DNA of 35,499 bases from an uncultured Lachnospiraceae bacterium (GTDB lineage: Bacteria; Bacillota; Clostridia; Lachnospirales; Lachnospiraceae): the NCBI GenBank assembly GCA_934351835.1, contig CAKRJP010000022.1:1-35499 (forward strand), read 5' to 3'. The notes below the pieces were generated by a model, which was given only the letters and a program-made list of their open reading frames with translations, had not been told where the DNA came from and ran no database searches. Position numbers and translations under genes: made by a program. The first letter of the stretch is position 1. The number at the start of each line of letters is the position of its first letter. Positions 23,504 to 32,218 of this stretch are shown piece by piece.

Positions 23504-24747
23504 ACTGTTCCCCATTTCCACTCATTATCATCAGGATCTCTCTGTTCCACATCTGCTACTGAAGCTACGTGATATTCCAGATATTTTCCCCAACTTTTAT
23601 GCTCTCTGGAATAATATTTCCGGATACGATCAAAAATATGGTTGCAATTTTCTCTGTTTGTACCCACTAGCAACAATAAAAATTGTGATTTACTATATTT
23701 TGTATAGGAATCTCCCTTCCTCAGACAATGTGCGATTGATGCCTGCAATTCCTTTTCAAGTATTTCCAGTTTCTGAGGATTTTCCATCGGAAGCCCTTTG
23801 CCATCTGTGATGCTGCAGAGCATTAAAAATACGGACTGCCCATTTCTTTCAACAATTCTGGACACTATGCGGTAAGTATCCCTGAAACTTGGCAAACTAC
23901 AATAATAAGCACCTCCGGATACTTCCTCTTCTTTCAGACGTTTCTCAATCTCCGGAAGCATCTGTACCTTGAAATCCATCCGGCTGTTCATCTGTTCAAA
24001 CAAATCCAGCATCTTCTCTGAAGGTGTTATCCCAAGTTCATCGATAAATAACTTCGCGGTATCCTCATATTCTTTCAATGCTTCTTTGTATCGCTTCAAT
24101 TTCATCAGGCATTCAATCTGTATTGCCTGCCATTCATCAAATGGATACATTCTGCGGGCCGGTTCACACAATTCGTAAACTTCCTCATATTCGCTACGTT
24201 CCAATAATAATTGACATAATTCATTCAACGCTTCTACATACTGATCTTTGTATCCGGCGCTTTCTATCAGTATCACTCCATCTCCCACAAAATCCTGCAG
24301 ATATTCTCCGACATAAAGTGCACAGGCTTTCTTTAATAATGGAATCTTCTCTTCTGGCTTTTCACATGTTTCTGCCTTCAGACACAGGTCCATGAATTTT
24401 TCAGCATCAATTTCCATTGGCATCGGACAGTTCCACAGATACACTCCATTTTTAATCTGTATGTAATCATATGGCGGAAGTCCTTCGTTCACAAGCATCT
24501 TCTTCAGACGAAATGCTGTAACACGCAGATTATTTGCCGCATCTGCAAAGTCCTCATCTCCAAATAAGGTTTCTAATAATTTTCCCCTGGATATTCCATG
24601 TTCATGATTACAGACCAGAAGCTGCACCAATTTTAATGTCTTTGTTGCTTTCCCTTTTCCCTTTGTAATGAATTTTTCTCCATATTTCATAGAAAATTTT
24701 CCAAAAGCCTGTATCTTTAATATTGGTTGTTTCTCACACATAAACAT
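23491..24747 (-). CDS. BTAD (SARP-like) transcriptional activator with degenerate GGDEF-like tail
   Basis: The 418-aa protein has an OmpR-like winged helix at residues 8-100 (LKLVQLLVCNHEHGISRGKL, NNLRVTAFRLKKML), then a helical BTAD/TPR region over about 110-250 (EEVYELCEPARRMYPFDEW, ITPSEKMLDLFEQM). The last ~150 residues look like a nucleotide-cyclase/GGDEF fold (FLMLCSI, LRKGDSYTKYSKSQFLLLL), but the GGDEF signature is replaced by YSKSQ, so it is probably a catalytically dead sensor. It is coupled to the 146-aa gene and lies next to a SARP-type repeat operator. The start is uncertain: ATG at 24747 or 24741, both with weak sites. Confidence 0.85.
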   Translation of the reverse strand: MFMCEKQPILKIQAFGKFSMKYGEKFITKGKGKATKTLKLVQLLVCNHEHGISRGKLLETLFGDEDFADAANNLRVTAFRLKKMLVNEGLPPYDYIQIKNGVYLWNCPMPMEIDAEKFMDLCLKAETCEKPEEKIPLLKKACALYVGEYLQDFVGDGVILIESAGYKDQYVEALNELCQLLLERSEYEEVYELCEPARRMYPFDEWQAIQIECLMKLKRYKEALKEYEDTAKLFIDELGITPSEKMLDLFEQMNSRMDFKVQMLPEIEKRLKEEEVSGGAYYCSLPSFRDTYRIVSRIVERNGQSVFLMLCSITDGKGLPMENPQKLEILEKELQASIAHCLRKGDSYTKYSKSQFLLLLVGTNRENCNHIFDRIRKYYSREHKSWGKYLEYHVASVADVEQRDPDDNEWKWGTVWNM

Positions 24748-24775
24748 CCCACTCTTTCAGTAATCTTACTTAATA

Positions 24776-24804
24776 CCTATATTAATTATAAACCTATTCG
24801 TCAA
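24776..24804 (-). promoter_or_regulatory. Probable promoter of the BTAD regulator unit
   Basis: TTGACG (24799-24804), 17-base spacer, TATAGG (24776-24781). The -10 is weak, which would suit modest regulator expression. No copy of the TAATGAT repeat array is seen here. The gap 24748-24935 holds nothing else clear; only a weak 5-bp stem near 24850 could end the upstream gene. Confidence 0.45.
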
Positions 24805-24935
24805 TCTCTGCATCGTCCTTTTAATCTAAAAATTGGACATAAAAAACTGACTGTTTTCGCCTATTTTATCGAAAAAGCTGCTATTCTCATTACTTTGGGG
24901 GAATCTATAAGAATTCGCAAATCTGCAATTTTCTC

Positions 24936-25556
24936 TCAAATTCCATATTTCTTTAAATCTACTTTTCCATTTATCACTTCTACTCCATCTTCTATCAGGA
25001 GTTTTTCCTGCATTCCGGCTCCGCCAAATGCAAATGCCCCGGACAATTCTCCTTTTGCATTAACTACTCTGAAACAGGGAATATGCTCCGGATCTGGATT
25101 CTTATGGAGGGCATTGCCCACAGCTCTTGCCATCTTCGGTTCTCCTGCCATCTCAGCGATCCGCCCATAAGTCGCCACATGCCCTTTCGGGATTTTCTTT
25201 ACCGCCTCATAAATCCGCTTCGTCGGACTATCTGTAACGATATCATAACTTTCTTCGATCATCCGCCTGATATCCTTTTCCGGAACCGTGCCATTCAGAA
25301 TAATTGTATTCCAGTGTTCTTTGTTCTGATGATATCCGGGAATCACAGATGCATAAGCAGATCTCCAAAAATCCCGCCATTCCGGATCTGCCTTAACATT
25401 CAGATGGACGCAGCCATCTAATTCGTATATCCAGAGAAATGCTTTTTTATTTTGTTTCACCCGGATCAGCTGCCAGTTCTTATCTCGAAACGGCGTATCA
25501 AAATATGTATCTTTAAAAGACAATCCAAAGGAAACTGCCTCTTTTCGCGTCTTCAT
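24936..25556 (-). CDS. MmcQ/YjbR - MGMT-like (alkyltransferase-like) fusion
   Basis: This 206-aa protein has an MmcQ/YjbR domain first (1-110; VHLNVKADPEW, PGYHQNKEHWNTIIL, the fold of DNA-binding YjbR). An MGMT/ATL DNA-binding domain follows (110-206; IPKGHVATYGRIAEMAG, ARAVGNALHKNP). The active-site segment reads IPCFRVV instead of IPCHRVV: the Cys is kept but the His of the PCHR motif is Phe. It may bind alkylated DNA and flag it for excision repair, as ATL proteins do, or keep weak transferase activity. GGGAGG lies 9 bases before ATG. It is 28 bases after the kinase gene and probably shares its transcript. Confidence 0.85.
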   Translation of the reverse strand: MKTRKEAVSFGLSFKDTYFDTPFRDKNWQLIRVKQNKKAFLWIYELDGCVHLNVKADPEWRDFWRSAYASVIPGYHQNKEHWNTIILNGTVPEKDIRRMIEESYDIVTDSPTKRIYEAVKKIPKGHVATYGRIAEMAGEPKMARAVGNALHKNPDPEHIPCFRVVNAKGELSGAFAFGGAGMQEKLLIEDGVEVINGKVDLKKYGI

Positions 25557-25584
25557 ACTTTTATTCCTCCCGTCATTTCATTTC

Positions 25585-27642
25585 CTACACTGTCAGAATC
25601 TTTTCAAGTGTTTTGAGTAATTTATCAATATCAATCGGTTTTGCAATATGTTCATTCATACCGGCATCCAACGATTTCTTTCTGTCCTCTTCAAAAGCAT
25701 TGGCCGTCATTGCAACAATCGGAATTTCTGCCCTTCTGCCCCTCATTCCACGGATACTCTCTGTCGCCTGATAGCCGTTCATATTCGGCATCTGAATATC
25801 CATCAAGATCAGATCATAATAACCTTCCGGTTTCTGTTGCAACATCCGCACACATACTTCGCCATCTTCTGCCCGATCCACTTCCAGACCACACTCTTTT
25901 AAGATCATCGTTGCAATTTCCACATTCAGATCATTGTCCTCAGCCAGAAGGACTCTCTTACCTATCAGTCCTTCTTCTTTCTCCTCCGGAAAACATTCTT
26001 TGCTCTCCGCACTCTGTTTCTCGTCAACAATTTTGAAAGGAAGCGTTATAACCGTTTTCGTACCTTCCCCAAGTTTGCTTTCAACCTCGATCGAACCTTC
26101 CATCAGATCAACCAGAGATTTCACAATGGGAAGTCCCAGACCTGCTCCTACCACTTTACTCTCTGTCGTCGTACGTTCCCTGGTAAATTCTTCGAAAATA
26201 TGCGGCAGATATTCTTCACTCATTCCGATTCCTGTATCTTTTACCGTTATCTGACAGAGCATCTCCTGTTCTTTTTCCATTGGGATTTCTGTCACATCCA
26301 GGAAAATACTGCCACCCTCAGGTGTATATTTGATAGAATTACTTAAAATATTCAGTACAATCTCTCTCACCTTGGTTCTGTCACACAAAATGTATTCATG
26401 CAGGATATTCATCGTGCAGCTATAGTGCTGTTTTTTCTGATAAACCGCCGGTTCCGATACAGCATTCAGCGAATCAACCAGATCGTTCAGGCAGCCGACT
26501 TCAAGTTTTAATTCTGCCTTTCCGCTCTCAATTCTTGCCATCTCAAGAACATAATTTAAAATAGACAAAAGCAATGAACTGGAGGCTTTAATCTTACTTA
26601 TGTAATCTTCTGCTTTTTCTTTATCATCAATATGTTCTTCCAAAAGCTCCGAAAATCCCATAATCGCATTCATCGGAGTACGAATATCATGACTCATATT
26701 AAAGAGAAATCTTGTCTTTGCTTCATTCGCCTGCCTTGCTGCTTCAGCCGAATGCTCCATTGCTTTTGCATGAACTTCTTCACGATATCTCTGCATCTCA
26801 ATCTGCCAGTAACCGATCATTACTAAAAATGCAACCACCAGTGATATCAAAAAATAAAATATAGTCTGTTCCGCCGGTACCCATCCGGCCTTCGGTATAA
26901 TTTCAAAATACCAGATATCATTTGGCACCTCACAAGATACTGTTAAAATATCTTTTTCTGATGGTTGCTCACTCTGTGCAATAATAATCTTTTCTCTGCT
27001 CTCACTGTCCTTCTTCCAGATTTTATAACTATATCCTGCTTCTTCCAGTTTATTCAATTCAATCTCGTCAATAAATTTTTCCCAATTCATGACCAGGACA
27101 GAAAATCCCCAGAACTTCTTCTCCCCATCTAAACCTTTTCTATAAATCGGATCAAACAAAAGTGCTCCTGTACCACCTTGCACCAATTCATATGGTCCCG
27201 CAATTGTATACTGACCACTCTTCTTCGCAAGATTGGCCTCTTTTTTTCTGGCATGGTTCTCTAACATATCTAAGCCAAGTGCCATTTCATTCCCTTTCAA
27301 TGGATACACCTGCGATACAATTCCGTCTTTTGCTATCTCGTGGGCTTCTAAGACGCCCTCTTGAGTCTGCATATATTTCGACAACTGTGCAAACTGCTCG
27401 TCATCAATCTCTTTTCCTGACTCTAATATATGTTTGATCAGGTTGGATTCCGCCAGATATTTATTCAATTGTGACTCCACCCTGCTGATTGTCGATTCCG
27501 CAGTATATCTCGCTTTTAATTTTTCCTGCTTTTCCTGATTTTCATTCAGAAAATAGCACACAATGATTGCTACTAGAAATGTAAGCAAGAAAACAATGAA
27601 AGCACGTAACTTTCTGCTTTTTTTCACTTTTTTTAAATTCAT
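25585..27642 (-). CDS. CHASE-domain hybrid sensor histidine kinase
   Basis: This 685-aa membrane kinase has a helix (about 12-32), an extracytoplasmic CHASE-type sensor (about 35-255; LLFDPIYRKG then FWGFSVLVMNWEKFID), a second helix near 258-280, and HisKA with His in FNMSHDIRTPMNAIMG (about 318). The HATPase boxes are NILSNSIKYTPEGG, DTGIGM and GAGLGLPIV. A C-terminal receiver has LAEDNDLN, the phospho-Asp in LILMDIQMP and Lys in HIAKPID. The ATG is chosen over an upstream TTG that overlaps the transporter gene. The upstream transporter, lone receiver and RhuM gene lie in the same tight array. The ligand is unknown; CHASE domains bind small molecules. Confidence 0.9.
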   Translation of the reverse strand: MNLKKVKKSRKLRAFIVFLLTFLVAIIVCYFLNENQEKQEKLKARYTAESTISRVESQLNKYLAESNLIKHILESGKEIDDEQFAQLSKYMQTQEGVLEAHEIAKDGIVSQVYPLKGNEMALGLDMLENHARKKEANLAKKSGQYTIAGPYELVQGGTGALLFDPIYRKGLDGEKKFWGFSVLVMNWEKFIDEIELNKLEEAGYSYKIWKKDSESREKIIIAQSEQPSEKDILTVSCEVPNDIWYFEIIPKAGWVPAEQTIFYFLISLVVAFLVMIGYWQIEMQRYREEVHAKAMEHSAEAARQANEAKTRFLFNMSHDIRTPMNAIMGFSELLEEHIDDKEKAEDYISKIKASSSLLLSILNYVLEMARIESGKAELKLEVGCLNDLVDSLNAVSEPAVYQKKQHYSCTMNILHEYILCDRTKVREIVLNILSNSIKYTPEGGSIFLDVTEIPMEKEQEMLCQITVKDTGIGMSEEYLPHIFEEFTRERTTTESKVVGAGLGLPIVKSLVDLMEGSIEVESKLGEGTKTVITLPFKIVDEKQSAESKECFPEEKEEGLIGKRVLLAEDNDLNVEIATMILKECGLEVDRAEDGEVCVRMLQQKPEGYYDLILMDIQMPNMNGYQATESIRGMRGRRAEIPIVAMTANAFEEDRKKSLDAGMNEHIAKPIDIDKLLKTLEKILTV

Positions 27643-27664
27643 CTGACTGTTACTCCGTAGTTTT

Positions 27665-28990
27665 CTACCCAATTCCTCCCAGCGAAATTCCCAGTATCAA
27701 TACCAGAAAACATACGGGGATATAAATATATTTGCACACTGGAATAAACCAATTCACAAACGGCTTTTCCCGTCCCTTGTTGATCTGTTCTCTTACATAA
27801 TCATTTCCGCATACCCAGAAGAACATGATACCTGCAAGTCCTGCCCCCAGCGGACAGATGTAGATGGATAATACATCCATCCAGTCAGATACGATTCCCT
27901 GGATCAGCAGTGATACAATTGCACCTATGATTGCGATAACTCCGCAGGCCTTTACTCTCCCAAAATGAAATTTTTCCTGCACTGTGGCAATCGGTGCCTC
28001 GTAAAGATTAATCAAGGATGTCAATCCTGCGAGAAATACTGCAACAAAGAATATAATTGCAATCAAATATCCCGCCGGCATCGTACGGATCAGATTTGGA
28101 AGGAAGATAAACAGAAGTCCCGGTCCTCCCTGGTTTAGACGGGCACCTGTTGTCGCCATCGCTGGTATGATCACCAGTGCCGCAAGCATTGCTGCCAGTG
28201 TATCAAAGAATGCCACTCTCGCCGCTGCAGCAGGAATATTTTCTTCATCAGACAAATAGGATCCGTAGATCAATGTCCCATTTCCCGCAACGGACAATGA
28301 AAAAAACGCCTGTCCCAATGCAAAGATCCATGTTTTCGGATCTGCAAGTGCTTGCGGATCGATTCTGAAAATATATCGGTATCCCTCAACTGCTCCCGGC
28401 TGAAATGCCACATAAATCGCAAGAATTACAAATAATCCAAAAAACAGAGGCATCATAAATTTGTTTGCTTTTTCAATTCCTCCGACAACTCCCAGCATCA
28501 GAATTCCCATACATAAAATCAATGCCGCAATCTGCCATCCATTATTTCCAAATGCGGATGCCATACTACCAAACTCTGCTCCAAATTCGTCGATTGTTTC
28601 CGGTGCCAGTGTTCTGCCGGTAAATGTTCCTACTGCATATTTTAGGATCCAACCCATGACCACCGTATAACCAATTGCCATTGCAAGAGCTCCCAACACC
28701 GGAATCATTCCAAGAGTCTCTCCGATCTTTCGTTTTCCCCTTTTTTCACATGCGATTCCAAATGCATCCACAGGTCCGGATCTTGTTCCCCGTCCAAAAC
28801 TCATCTCTCCGATCACACCGGTAAATCCTACCAATGCCACAAAGATAAAATAAGGGATCAGAAAAGATCCGCCCCCATAGGAAGATACTCTGGTGGAAAA
28901 CATCCAGATATTCCCCATTCCTACAGAAGATCCTATACAAGCCAGAATGAATCCCCACTGGCTGTTAAATGATTCTCGTTGTTTTTTCAT
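27665..28990 (-). CDS. NSS-family sodium-dependent amino acid transporter
   Basis: This ~441-aa membrane protein belongs to the neurotransmitter:sodium symporter family. The N-terminal signature is GFILACIGSSVGMGNIW, with GSSVG/GNIW forming the sodium and substrate site. It continues with RVSSYGGGSFLIPYF and FSLSVAGNGTLIYGSYL in the helix 6 region. About 11-12 helices are present. The ATG start is used; an upstream GTG gives 8 more residues but lies in the purine-rich ribosome binding site. The gene is 34 bases after the receiver gene and 22 bases before the kinase gene. That position suggests the kinase senses or controls uptake of the transported amine or amino acid. Confidence 0.92.
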   Translation of the reverse strand: MKKQRESFNSQWGFILACIGSSVGMGNIWMFSTRVSSYGGGSFLIPYFIFVALVGFTGVIGEMSFGRGTRSGPVDAFGIACEKRGKRKIGETLGMIPVLGALAMAIGYTVVMGWILKYAVGTFTGRTLAPETIDEFGAEFGSMASAFGNNGWQIAALILCMGILMLGVVGGIEKANKFMMPLFFGLFVILAIYVAFQPGAVEGYRYIFRIDPQALADPKTWIFALGQAFFSLSVAGNGTLIYGSYLSDEENIPAAAARVAFFDTLAAMLAALVIIPAMATTGARLNQGGPGLLFIFLPNLIRTMPAGYLIAIIFFVAVFLAGLTSLINLYEAPIATVQEKFHFGRVKACGVIAIIGAIVSLLIQGIVSDWMDVLSIYICPLGAGLAGIMFFWVCGNDYVREQINKGREKPFVNWFIPVCKYIYIPVCFLVLILGISLGGIG

Positions 28991-29024
28991 ACTAAATATT
29001 TTCTCCTCTTTCACATTCCGTGGA

Positions 29025-29417
29025 CTATATCTCTGCTAAAACCTCCCGAAAATCCCAATTCAGATCTCTATTCTTATTATAAAATACACATCCCACTACA
29101 TTCTTATGTTCTGAAAAATTGTATCGCACAGAAGAACATACGATAATCGGCAAATGGATTCCTCTGCGTTCCAATTCTTCCATCACAAATACTCCTGCTT
29201 TCGAATCAACAGTGCCATTCACAGGGAATTCCATATCAGTAATCAGCAGTTCAAATGGCTCACCTTCTGCTATCGCCGCTTCAATCATATCCAGACCTTC
29301 TTCTGCATTCTTTGCGCATACTGCATCTGGATATCCATTATAACCCAGAGCTCTGTTAATCTCACAATGTTTAATTACTGTATCTTCAATATTAATAATT
29401 TTTTTAATCTTAGCCAT
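29025..29417 (-). CDS. Stand-alone receiver (CheY-like) domain protein
   Basis: This 130-aa protein consists of one receiver domain. Acidic pair Glu11/Asp12 (INIEDTV), phospho-acceptor Asp61 in ELLITDMEFP, Ser95/Ser96 in IIVCSS and Lys115 in FYNKNRD are in the right order. There is no output domain, and residues 66-75 carry a longer loop than usual. It overlaps the RhuM gene by 8 bp (its ATG lies before that gene's TAA) and is followed by the NSS transporter. It may be a phosphate relay or sink for the hybrid kinase two genes on; that is inferred from order only. Confidence 0.75.
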   Translation of the reverse strand: MAKIKKIINIEDTVIKHCEINRALGYNGYPDAVCAKNAEEGLDMIEAAIAEGEPFELLITDMEFPVNGTVDSKAGVFVMEELERRGIHLPIIVCSSVRYNFSEHKNVVGCVFYNKNRDLNWDFREVLAEI

Positions 29418-30414
29418 TATAGTCTCTCCTTTTTTCAGTTCTCTTCTCCAATATTTTTATAAAATTCAAATAATCTTCTTCCACATTACTTAAAGTCCTT
29501 GCTTTATATTTTCTATATTCATCTGTTGCTTTCTCAATAGCCTGTTTGTGCGATACACTTCCATTTCCCTGTAAAAGCTGTTCGCCACTCATAGTCAAAA
29601 TGCGATCCAGATGTTCTGCCCAATCTTTCATTGTCATAGCCTGTTCTCGTTCTGCCTGCCGCTCTGCAAAATCAAGATATCCTGATACCAGTTGCCCCAT
29701 TGCCCGTAACTCTTTCTCAGATAAATAATTCTTTGCAACTACCGCTTCTTTTAATGTTGGCTGGTTTCCTCTGAAAGTAGTAAGTCCCATAAATTCCTTT
29801 TCCGCATCTACCCTTGTATAAACCACTTCTGATGCAGTTTGCCCATGAATTGCATAATGGATTTTGTTCTGTACCTTTTTGAAAAAAGCAATCGATATTT
29901 CTGCCTTAGGATCATAATCAATACTCGTTGCATATATTTCCAAGACTTGACGATAAAATACTTTTTCAGATGCCCGAATATCACGTATCCGCTCCAGTAA
30001 TTCTTTGAAATATCCACCACCGCCAAGATTCTTTAACCGATCATCATCCATAGCAAAACCTTTTCGCATATATTCCTTTAAAATTCCAGTTGCCCAGATT
30101 CTGAACTGTGTTCCACGTTTTGATTTTACGCGATATCCAACAGAAATAATGACATCAAGATTGTAATAATCCACATTATACGTTTTCCCATCAGCAGCAG
30201 TGTAGGCAAATTTTGCCCACACTGCTGCTTTTTTTAATTCGCCCTCTTTAAATATATTTCTAACATGTTTCCCTATTACGCTACGATCCCTTTGAAACAG
30301 TTCTGCCATCTGATCAATAGACAACCAAACCGTATCGCCATCGAACGTTGTTTCGATTTTCGTCAATCCATCCTCTGTCGTATAAATAATCATATCCGGT
30401 TTTTCTTTATTCAT
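29410..30414 (-). CDS. RhuM-family virulence/DNA-binding protein
   Basis: This 334-aa cytosolic protein matches the RhuM family (first named from a Salmonella pathogenicity island). The N-terminal part reads VWLSIDQMAELFQRDRSVIGKH, a probable helix-turn-helix, then NVDYYNLDVIISVGYRVKS and RIWATGILKEYMRKGF. The C-terminal part is helical and charged, ending KRTEKRRDYNG. Its function is not established; homologues are found with mobile elements and in defence-rich regions. The start MNKEKPDM has TGGAGGA upstream; an in-frame codon 6 residues earlier does not. Its stop overlaps the receiver gene start. No strong promoter was found in the 94-base gap before it. Confidence 0.8.
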   Translation of the reverse strand: MNKEKPDMIIYTTEDGLTKIETTFDGDTVWLSIDQMAELFQRDRSVIGKHVRNIFKEGELKKAAVWAKFAYTAADGKTYNVDYYNLDVIISVGYRVKSKRGTQFRIWATGILKEYMRKGFAMDDDRLKNLGGGGYFKELLERIRDIRASEKVFYRQVLEIYATSIDYDPKAEISIAFFKKVQNKIHYAIHGQTASEVVYTRVDAEKEFMGLTTFRGNQPTLKEAVVAKNYLSEKELRAMGQLVSGYLDFAERQAEREQAMTMKDWAEHLDRILTMSGEQLLQGNGSVSHKQAIEKATDEYRKYKARTLSNVEEDYLNFIKILEKRTEKRRDYNG

Positions 30415-30508
30415 AAATATTTCTTCCTCCAAATCGAATATATTTACTCAACTCCATACCATATCTGATCCTGCTTTTTTCCTACTTTATCCATCCAAAT
30501 ATAATATA

Positions 30509-31444
30509 CTAACAATCTGAGCTGTTATAGTTTCTCCTTTTTTCTACATAGTGAATGAATGTTTCAAGTTTACTAAATGTTATATACGAACATACCCGAT
30601 CATGAAGTATATCGTGAGTTGCATCTTTCACACAACAGATTTGGGTATCTTCATTATTTTCACGATATGCATGATAAACTTTAGCAATGCCCTTACCGAA
30701 TCCGGCAACCGGATCCTTTTCTCCATATATGAATAACGTTGGTATCGTGCTGTTATTTGGATTTTTCAGTTTCTTATTGGTATATACCATTCCTTTTAAG
30801 AATTCACAGAAGAACCCCGGAGTGAAATTCTTTTTGACAAATTTATCATTTTCATATTCTGCACGAGATTTTCCATCCGTAAGTAACCAGTAATTACCAG
30901 GCATGCCCTTAAATTTACTATTATAATTATCAAAAGCTAACTTTCCGATCTCATCACTTGCACATTCCATTGTATTACGATATTTACTTCTTAAATATTT
31001 TTCTAAAATTCCCAGAACGATAGTCGGCTGATAACCTGTCCCAATAAGAATCTCTGCCGCATATCCGTTCAGATTCTCCAAAAAACGCACAATAAATGAT
31101 CCCAGAGAAAATCCCAGAATGTAGATCGGCTTTTCAGGATATAATTCTTTGGCTTTTTGCTGAATCAACTTCACATCAGATACAGCATCTAACCAGTTCT
31201 TCATGTAAATATCCGATATATTCGCAGTGCTGGTACGACCATGCCCAATAATGTCATTGCCTATGACAGCATACCCTTTACTTGTAAAATATTTGCCAAA
31301 CTCTTCATAACGATCCAGATGTTCCGTCATGCCATGTACAATCTGGATGACACCCTTTATCTCCATGTCTGAAGGTGTAAAAGTTACCACATGAAGCATT
31401 GTATTTAAGTCTGTGGATTGACATTCAAAATATGTTTTCATCAT
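30509..31444 (-). CDS. Alpha/beta hydrolase, monoglyceride lipase / lysophospholipase-like
   Basis: This 311-aa cytosolic hydrolase has an oxyanion segment IQIVHGMTEH near residue 34, NDIIGHGRTS, the nucleophile in GFSLGSF (about Ser117), the acid in IYGEKDPVAGFG and the catalytic His in VKDATHDILHD. This set matches the serine aminopeptidase S33/Hydrolase_4 group that includes monoacylglycerol lipase and lysophospholipase; the actual ester is unknown. The start MMKTYFECQ has AAGGA 11 bases upstream. The upstream region 31445-31560 is A/T rich, and only weak promoter-like boxes were found there. Confidence 0.85.
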   Translation of the reverse strand: MMKTYFECQSTDLNTMLHVVTFTPSDMEIKGVIQIVHGMTEHLDRYEEFGKYFTSKGYAVIGNDIIGHGRTSTANISDIYMKNWLDAVSDVKLIQQKAKELYPEKPIYILGFSLGSFIVRFLENLNGYAAEILIGTGYQPTIVLGILEKYLRSKYRNTMECASDEIGKLAFDNYNSKFKGMPGNYWLLTDGKSRAEYENDKFVKKNFTPGFFCEFLKGMVYTNKKLKNPNNSTIPTLFIYGEKDPVAGFGKGIAKVYHAYRENNEDTQICCVKDATHDILHDRVCSYITFSKLETFIHYVEKRRNYNSSDC

Positions 31445-31571
31445 ATATTTTCAGTTCCTTTCCAAATCAGCAGAACAACTGTATCTTTTTCTTTTCCAAG
31501 TCGATGAACTTACCACATATTTTATCAAAATATAAAAGAAATTGATAGACGTTTTCTTCTGATATTTTCTA

Positions 31572-31607
31572 AATAATAAAAACCGTCCCTGCGCTAACAG
31601 AGACGGT
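31572..31607 (-). terminator. Terminator behind the dihydrolipoamide dehydrogenase remnant
   Basis: On the minus strand ACCGTCTC pairs with GGGACGGT (one G-U pair) around a 9-base loop and is followed by TTTTATTATTT. It follows the decayed gene. The gap 31445-31687 otherwise holds nothing coding. Confidence 0.7.
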
Positions 31608-31687
31608 AGTTGAATACTATACAGTTATTGAATTCATTATCATTGGTCAGTCATGACTTTAGAAAGCTTTGGTGATTAACCAGAAAT

Positions 31688-32218
31688 TTATTTTTTCTTC
31701 CTCGGCACCACATGCACCGCGCCGCCATCGAGTTCCTCGAGTGCTTCTCCGATTCCCTAAGCACTTGCCGCATGTGCAAGCTGTACGCCAAAGATCAAAT
31801 CACCGATTGCATAGACACCCGGGATGCTGGATTCAAAATTCGCATTCACCAGCACACGGCCACGCTCCATATCTGGTTTTACATTTTCCCCAAACAGACC
31901 ATCCGTGTTCGGGCAGCGTCCTACTGCACACAAAACGTAATCTGCCGTTACTTCCTGTTCCTGATCTTTCTCTATATAATGACAGGTACAGATTCCGTCT
32001 TCTGTTGTTACCCCCTGTACTGCAGCCGAAGTATGAATATCAATACCTCTCTTTTTCAGGATCATCTTCAGATTCTGACTGATCTCTTTATCCATATTCG
32101 GCACTAACTTTGGCATTGCTTCCAGAATTGTAATCTTGCATCCTAGATTCGCATATACTGTGGCAAATTCCACACTGATAATACCGCCTCCGATAATGAT
32201 CAGACTCTTCGGAGTTTC
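31688..32218 (-). pseudogene. Dihydrolipoamide dehydrogenase remnant
   Basis: On the minus strand the frame reads KSLIIIGGGIISVEFATVYA (the NAD-binding fold), then VLCAVGRCPNTDGL, then GVYAIGDLI...QLAHAASA, all diagnostic of the lipoamide dehydrogenase/disulfide reductase family. The FAD-binding N-terminus with the redox CxxxxC is absent, replaced by the transposase remnant at 32218. After AHAASA comes an in-frame TAG where the family has Gln (a CAG to TAG change). The frame then continues for 22 codons (GIGEALEELDGGAV) to a TAA, without the usual dimerisation domain. Both ends are therefore lost and the gene is not functional. Confidence 0.8.

Noticed and set aside
29410..30414. RhuM gene as sign of a phage-defence island
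   Set aside because: No restriction, toxin-antitoxin, retron or other defence gene is adjacent; the neighbours are signalling and transport genes.
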